The notes beneath the pieces were generated by a model that worked only from the letters and a program-made list of their open reading frames with translations, had not been told where the DNA came from and ran no database searches. From an uncultured bacterium (lineage in GTDB: Bacteria; Fidelibacterota; Marinisomatia; Marinisomatales; Marinisomataceae), in assembly GCA_943788675.1 (NCBI GenBank), contig CALSRE010000001.1:423400-487399 (forward strand): 64,000 bases of DNA, in the 5' to 3' direction. Of the stretch, positions 59,914-64,000 are shown piece after piece. The position numbers and the translations under genes were made by a program. Each line of letters begins with the position of its first letter. Within the stretch, counting starts at the first letter, position 1.

Positions 59914-61727
59914 TGTCAAAAGAACAAGTAGTAGATTTAAGTAAAATAAAAACTGGTGGTACATTTCTTACTAATGTAGTGGGATCTGAAAAAATTTTTT
60001 GTAAAGAATTATTTTCAGAAGAAGAAAAAATGATTTACGAAGCAATGCATGATTTCGCAATAAATGAATTATTGCCATTATCCCAAAATGAGCTGAATAA
60101 AAAAGATGAAAAATTAATTAGAAAGCTTGTTGAGCAGATGGGTGATTTAGGTTTTTTAGGAATCGATGTACCTGAAAAATACGGTGGATCTGAAATGACT
60201 AAAACTGGAATGTGTATTTTAGCTGAAGGTATCTCATTTTGTGGAAGTCCCTCTTTCTGCACGGTTTGGAATGTTCAAACTTCTATCGGTTCTTTAGGTA
60301 TTATTTGGTATGGAAATGATGAACAAAAGCAAAAATGGCTACCTGGAATTTGTTCAGGAGAAAAAATTGCAGCCTTTGGCCTTACTGAGCCAGAAGCTGG
60401 TTCTGATGCTACTAATTCAAAGACTACTGGCGTACTTTCAGATGATGGAAAACATTACATTTTGAATGGACAAAAAATATTTATTTCAAATGGTGCTTGG
60501 GCAGATACTTTCATCATTGCCTTGAAAATAGATGGAAAATTTTCTTCTATTGTGGTGGAGAAAGGAACTCCAGGTTTTGATATCGGTAAAGAAGAAAAAA
60601 AGATGGGAATGGAAGGTTCATCAACTGTCCCATTATATTTTACAGACTGTAAAGTTCCAGTTGAAAATTTGCTTGGTAAAGTTGGGGAAGGTGCTGGACC
60701 AGCTTTCTGCGGTTTAAATATCGGTCGTTTTAAATTAGGTGCATCTGCTATTGGAGGAATGATTCTGGGTATGCAAAATGCTGTTGAATATGCAAAAAGT
60801 AGAAAAGCTTTTGGTCAATCAATTTCTGACTTTGGATCAATCAAAGAGAAGTTAGCTTCTTCTGCAATATTAATATATACTCTTGATAGTACATGTTATT
60901 CTGTGATTGGAAAACAGACTGAAGCAATAAATGAGCTGGATAAAAATGATCCTCAATATTATGTTAAACAAGGAAACACAACCGAACAATATATTGCAGA
61001 AAATTCAATTGTAAAAGTATATGGAAGTGAATCAGCCGAACAATTAATTGATCATTGCTTTCAAATTTTTGGAGGTTACGGTTTTATCGAAGAATATCCT
61101 ATGGCGCAAGCTTATAGAGATAATAGAATCAACAAAATTTGGGAAGGAACAAATGAAATTAATAGAATGCTTTGCGGAAGAGCTATGATTACCAAAGCAT
61201 TGAGCGGAGAAATTGGATTTAGAGAATATTTAGAAAAAGTTGATGGTTATTGCAATGAAGGCTTAGATAGTGGTTATGAAGGAGATTACAAAAATGAAGC
61301 TGAATGTATTGAAGCTTCAAAAGCAGTATACGCTATATGTTTAAATGAGTCTTTAAGCAAGCATGGTCAAGATATAGGAACAGAGCAGGTTATAATCGAA
61401 AATCTAGCAAATATCCTTATTTATTCATACGTAGCTGATTCAACTTTGAGTAGAGTTATTCAAAATAAAGATTTTTATATGAAAAAAAATCAAATTGTTC
61501 CTGAGCTTTGCGCTAAAGTTTATACAGCAGAGCAAGGAATCAGAGTTATGGAATATGCCAATAAAATTTTAAATAATATTTATGATGGTAGCGTTCCTGA
61601 GCAATTAAATAATAAACTAGAAGTGCTGAAGAAGAGGTTAACTTTATCAACAGATACTATTGGTTTAAAGAAAATAATAGGTGAAAAAGTTGTAGAAACT
61701 GGCGGTTATCCAGTAAAAAGCTTTTAG
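59913..61727 (+). CDS. acyl-CoA dehydrogenase (VLCAD/ACAD9-like, long form)
   Basis: A 604-residue enzyme, longer than the usual 380 by a C-terminal helical domain (residues about 440-604), as in very-long-chain dehydrogenases. AAFGLTEPEAGSDATNSKT and GQKIFISNGAWAD belong to the flavin side, SRKAFGQSISDFGSIKEKLA to the helix bundle, and IWEGTNEINRM carries the catalytic Glu. It likely oxidises long-chain acyl-CoA. It is followed after 9 bases by thiolase. Confidence 0.93.
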   Translation: MSKEQVVDLSKIKTGGTFLTNVVGSEKIFCKELFSEEEKMIYEAMHDFAINELLPLSQNELNKKDEKLIRKLVEQMGDLGFLGIDVPEKYGGSEMTKTGMCILAEGISFCGSPSFCTVWNVQTSIGSLGIIWYGNDEQKQKWLPGICSGEKIAAFGLTEPEAGSDATNSKTTGVLSDDGKHYILNGQKIFISNGAWADTFIIALKIDGKFSSIVVEKGTPGFDIGKEEKKMGMEGSSTVPLYFTDCKVPVENLLGKVGEGAGPAFCGLNIGRFKLGASAIGGMILGMQNAVEYAKSRKAFGQSISDFGSIKEKLASSAILIYTLDSTCYSVIGKQTEAINELDKNDPQYYVKQGNTTEQYIAENSIVKVYGSESAEQLIDHCFQIFGGYGFIEEYPMAQAYRDNRINKIWEGTNEINRMLCGRAMITKALSGEIGFREYLEKVDGYCNEGLDSGYEGDYKNEAECIEASKAVYAICLNESLSKHGQDIGTEQVIIENLANILIYSYVADSTLSRVIQNKDFYMKKNQIVPELCAKVYTAEQGIRVMEYANKILNNIYDGSVPEQLNNKLEVLKKRLTLSTDTIGLKKIIGEKVVETGGYPVKSF

Positions 61728-61736
61728 GAGGAAAAA

Positions 61737-62870
61737 ATGAGTAATAAAGCAGTTATAATAGATGGAGTAAGATCCCCAATTGGAACCAAAGGAAGCCCAT
61801 TGATTGGCATGAGACCTGATGAAATTGCAGGGCAAGTAATTAAAGGGTTGCTTGATAGAAATAAAGCATTAAATATTAACGATATCGAAGATGTTTCTTT
61901 AGGGTGTGCTTTTCCAGAAGGGCCAACAGGCATGTTGGTTGCTAGAGGAGCCTCTATTCTTGCTGGTATTCCTGAGACCGCTGCAGCCAATGTAATTAAC
62001 AGATATTGTGGCTCTGCGATGACATCTCTTCACATGATTAGTTCTGCAATTGAAGCAGGAGATATTGAAGTTGGAGTTGCTGGAGGAGTAGAAGATATGT
62101 TTACAATTCCTCAAGGAGGATTTGCTCCTGATTTTAATGTAAAGTTGGCAGAAGAAGACTATTATATATCAATGGGAGAAGGAGCAGAACTTTTAGCTGA
62201 TGAGCTTAGTATTTCAAGAGAAGATCAAGAGGAATTTTCTTTCAGATCACACGAAAGAGCTGTTGAAGCAAGAGATTCTGGAAAGTTTGATAATGAAATT
62301 GTTCCTATAATTCTTGAAGATGGATCTATTCTTGATAAAGACAGTGGACCAAGAAATCCAGATAAAGAAAAAATTAAATCTTTAAAACCTGCTTTCAAAG
62401 CTGATGGAACTGTAACAGCTGCAACAAGTAGCCCATTTTCAATTGGAGCTTCAGCGATGTTAATTACTAGCGAAAATTATGCCAAAAAGAACGGACTTAA
62501 AATCAGAGCATATATTGAAGGAAGGGCTGTTGCTGGGGTTAACTGGACAATGTTCGGATCAGGCCCGATTCCTGCTACCGCTAAAGCTTTAAAAAATACT
62601 GGATTGAGCATGGATGATATTGATGTAGTTGAAATAAATGAAGCTTTCGCAGCTCAGGCACTATATTGTATCCGAAAAGCTGATTGGGATGAAAGTAAAG
62701 TTAATTTAAATGGTGGCGCTATTGCATTAGGTCATCCATTAGGCATATCAGGAACTAGAATTATAACAACTTTATTGAATATCCTAGAGCAGCAAGATAA
62801 ATCTACTGGACTAGCAACTATGTGTGTTGGTACTGGGCAAGGAATAACAACAATTATTAAAAGGGGATAA
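61737..62870 (+). CDS. fadA: acetyl-CoA C-acyltransferase (thiolase)
   Basis: A 377-residue thiolase. The nucleophilic Cys lies in VINRYCGSAMTSLHMI near residue 91, the base His in GGAIALGHPLGISGTRI near residue 333 and the second Cys in MCVGTGQG near 363, with VEINEAFAAQAL typical of FadA-like enzymes. It cleaves 3-oxoacyl-CoA in beta-oxidation. AGGAGG precedes ATG by 5 bases. It is one base from the following dehydrogenase. Confidence 0.95.
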   Translation: MSNKAVIIDGVRSPIGTKGSPLIGMRPDEIAGQVIKGLLDRNKALNINDIEDVSLGCAFPEGPTGMLVARGASILAGIPETAAANVINRYCGSAMTSLHMISSAIEAGDIEVGVAGGVEDMFTIPQGGFAPDFNVKLAEEDYYISMGEGAELLADELSISREDQEEFSFRSHERAVEARDSGKFDNEIVPIILEDGSILDKDSGPRNPDKEKIKSLKPAFKADGTVTAATSSPFSIGASAMLITSENYAKKNGLKIRAYIEGRAVAGVNWTMFGSGPIPATAKALKNTGLSMDDIDVVEINEAFAAQALYCIRKADWDESKVNLNGGAIALGHPLGISGTRIITTLLNILEQQDKSTGLATMCVGTGQGITTIIKRG

Positions 62871-62871
62871 A

Positions 62872-64000
62872 ATGAGTATTGAAATAAAAAAATGTGCCGT
62901 TCTTGGCGCTGGAGTTATGGGAGCTCAAATTGCTGGCCATATCGCAAACGCAGGTATTCCATCGTTGTTGTTTGATATCAATGAAGAACTTGCTAAAAAG
63001 GGTGTTGAAGGCCTTTCTAAATTAAAACCTGCTCCATTATTTTCAAGTAAAAATAGTTCACTTATCACTCCTTGTACATATGATAATGATTTAGATAAAC
63101 TAGGTGATTGTGATTTGATAATTGAAGCAGTTGCAGAAAAGATTGAAATTAAACATACTGTTTATAAAAATCTTCTTCCTCATTTAAAAGAAGACACTAT
63201 CTTAGCTTCAAATACATCAGGAATACCGCTTGCTAATCTTGTTGAAGTTTTACCAGAGGAAGTTCAATGTAGATTTTTAATTGCTCACTTCTTCAATCCG
63301 CCAAGATATTTAAAATTATTAGAATTAGTCAAAGGCCCAAAAACCTCAGATGATGTATATAATACTATTACAGATTTTGGTGAAACAACTTTAGGAAAAG
63401 GAATTGTTCATGCCAAAGATACTCCAGGATTTATCGGAAATAGGCTAATAAACGCGAGCGGAACATTAACTTTTAATAAGGCAGTAGAGTACGGTTTGAC
63501 AGTAGAGGATGTTGATGCACTATATGGTACTTTAGTTGGTAACGCAAAAAGCGCATATTTTCGAACACAAGATGTTGTTGGATTAGATACAGCGCTTAAT
63601 GTTCAAAATAATATGTATGAGCGCGTTACAACCGAAAGCGAAGAAGAAAGACAAAAATTTAAAGCTCCAGAACTGCTAGTAAAGCTCGTTGAAGATGGAA
63701 GATTGGGTCAAAAATCTGGTCAAGGATGGTATAAAAAAGAAGGTAAGGAAATTTTATCACTTGACTTTGATACTATGGAATATTCTCCAACAAAGAAGAG
63801 AATGTTTGATACAATTAGAGTAGGTAAACCTATTAAAGATCTTAAAAAACGATTAGCTGCTATTACATATCTTGATGATGTCGGAGCTAAGTTTTTATGG
63901 GAGGTTAATGCGCCTATGTTTACCTATACAGCTGAGTTAATTCCTGAAATAGCAGATAGTATTATTGAAATAGATAATGCTATGAGGTGGGGCTTTGCAA
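62872..64000 (+). CDS. 3-hydroxyacyl-CoA dehydrogenase (probably FadB/FadN-like multifunctional), cut by window end
   Basis: This gene is missing from the ORF track because it runs off the window; the first 376 residues are present. It starts at ATG 62872 after GGGG. AVLGAGVMGAQIAGHIANAG near residue 9 is the NAD Rossmann motif. IAHFFNPPRYLKLLELV near residue 140 holds the catalytic His, and DTPGFIGNRLI the linking block. A second hydroxyacyl-dehydrogenase-like domain follows (DVVGLDTALNV). The length beyond 300 suggests a FadN/YusL-type protein with enoyl-CoA hydratase at its end. It completes the beta-oxidation operon. Confidence 0.9.
   Translation, partial: MSIEIKKCAVLGAGVMGAQIAGHIANAGIPSLLFDINEELAKKGVEGLSKLKPAPLFSSKNSSLITPCTYDNDLDKLGDCDLIIEAVAEKIEIKHTVYKNLLPHLKEDTILASNTSGIPLANLVEVLPEEVQCRFLIAHFFNPPRYLKLLELVKGPKTSDDVYNTITDFGETTLGKGIVHAKDTPGFIGNRLINASGTLTFNKAVEYGLTVEDVDALYGTLVGNAKSAYFRTQDVVGLDTALNVQNNMYERVTTESEEERQKFKAPELLVKLVEDGRLGQKSGQGWYKKEGKEILSLDFDTMEYSPTKKRMFDTIRVGKPIKDLKKRLAAITYLDDVGAKFLWEVNAPMFTYTAELIPEIADSIIEIDNAMRWGFA

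Overview
The window is AT-rich, tightly packed DNA from a diderm, aerobic, heterotrophic bacterium. Alternative complex III followed by an A2-type caa3 oxidase, an AsmA-free set of small lipoproteins, a TonB receptor with a carboxypeptidase-regulatory-like N-domain, a secreted Ni-superoxide dismutase and class I aldolase with GlpX together suggest the FCB superphylum. A marine Marinimicrobia (SAR406)-like lineage is my best guess. This is inference from gene content; no rRNA is present to confirm it.

Layout. 1-5.7 kb: the end of acetyl-CoA synthetase, an ECF sigma factor with a frameshift in a T9 run followed by small membrane and lipoprotein genes, then a minus-strand operon of acyl-CoA dehydrogenase, SDR, DUF2805 and a DUF1295 membrane enzyme. 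5.8-12.6 kb: a 1115-residue membrane protein with an intramembrane CPBP protease core and a duplicated extracytoplasmic module, an SDR plus PlsC acyltransferase pair, and a divergent redox set (Rieske-like lipoprotein, b561-like protein, YceI). 12.6-15.2 kb: a minus-strand operon of membrane proteins with a frameshifted small gene at its end. 15.2-20 kb: glutaredoxin, rlmN and a surface-polymer cluster resembling glycerol-phosphate (teichoic-acid-like) synthesis. 20-22.1 kb: a complete preQ1 operon queC-queE-queD-queF. 22-32.5 kb: mixed small operons including Ni-SOD, a cold-shock protein, tRNA-Lys(CUU), two SDRs, SCO1 and DUF4396. 32.4-35 kb: GlpX, class I aldolase, thiamine pyrophosphokinase. 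35-41.4 kb: TonB receptor and a lipoprotein that share a near-identical 15-bp palindrome upstream, Fe/Mn-SOD, thiol peroxidase, a Usp and SLC13-type transporter pair. 41.5-56.2 kb: a continuous respiratory island, actABCDEF, small protein, SCO, coxBACD, ctaA, SCO, ctaB. 56.1-59.2 kb: the non-oxidative pentose-phosphate genes rpe-tkt-rpiB. 59.3 kb to the end: a TetR regulator with a perfect palindromic operator, then a beta-oxidation operon (acyl-CoA dehydrogenase, thiolase, 3-hydroxyacyl-CoA dehydrogenase cut by the window end).

The genes describe a cell that oxidises fatty acids to acetyl-CoA, feeds electrons to quinol, then ACIII, then caa3 oxidase, and protects itself against oxygen radicals with two unrelated SODs and Tpx. 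Gluconeogenic and pentose-phosphate steps supply sugars. No CRISPR array, insertion sequence, integrase or prophage was seen, and no intergenic gap exceeds 300 bases. Six of ten convergent gene pairs overlap at their 3' ends, and only one clear intrinsic terminator was found, which fits a streamlined genome.
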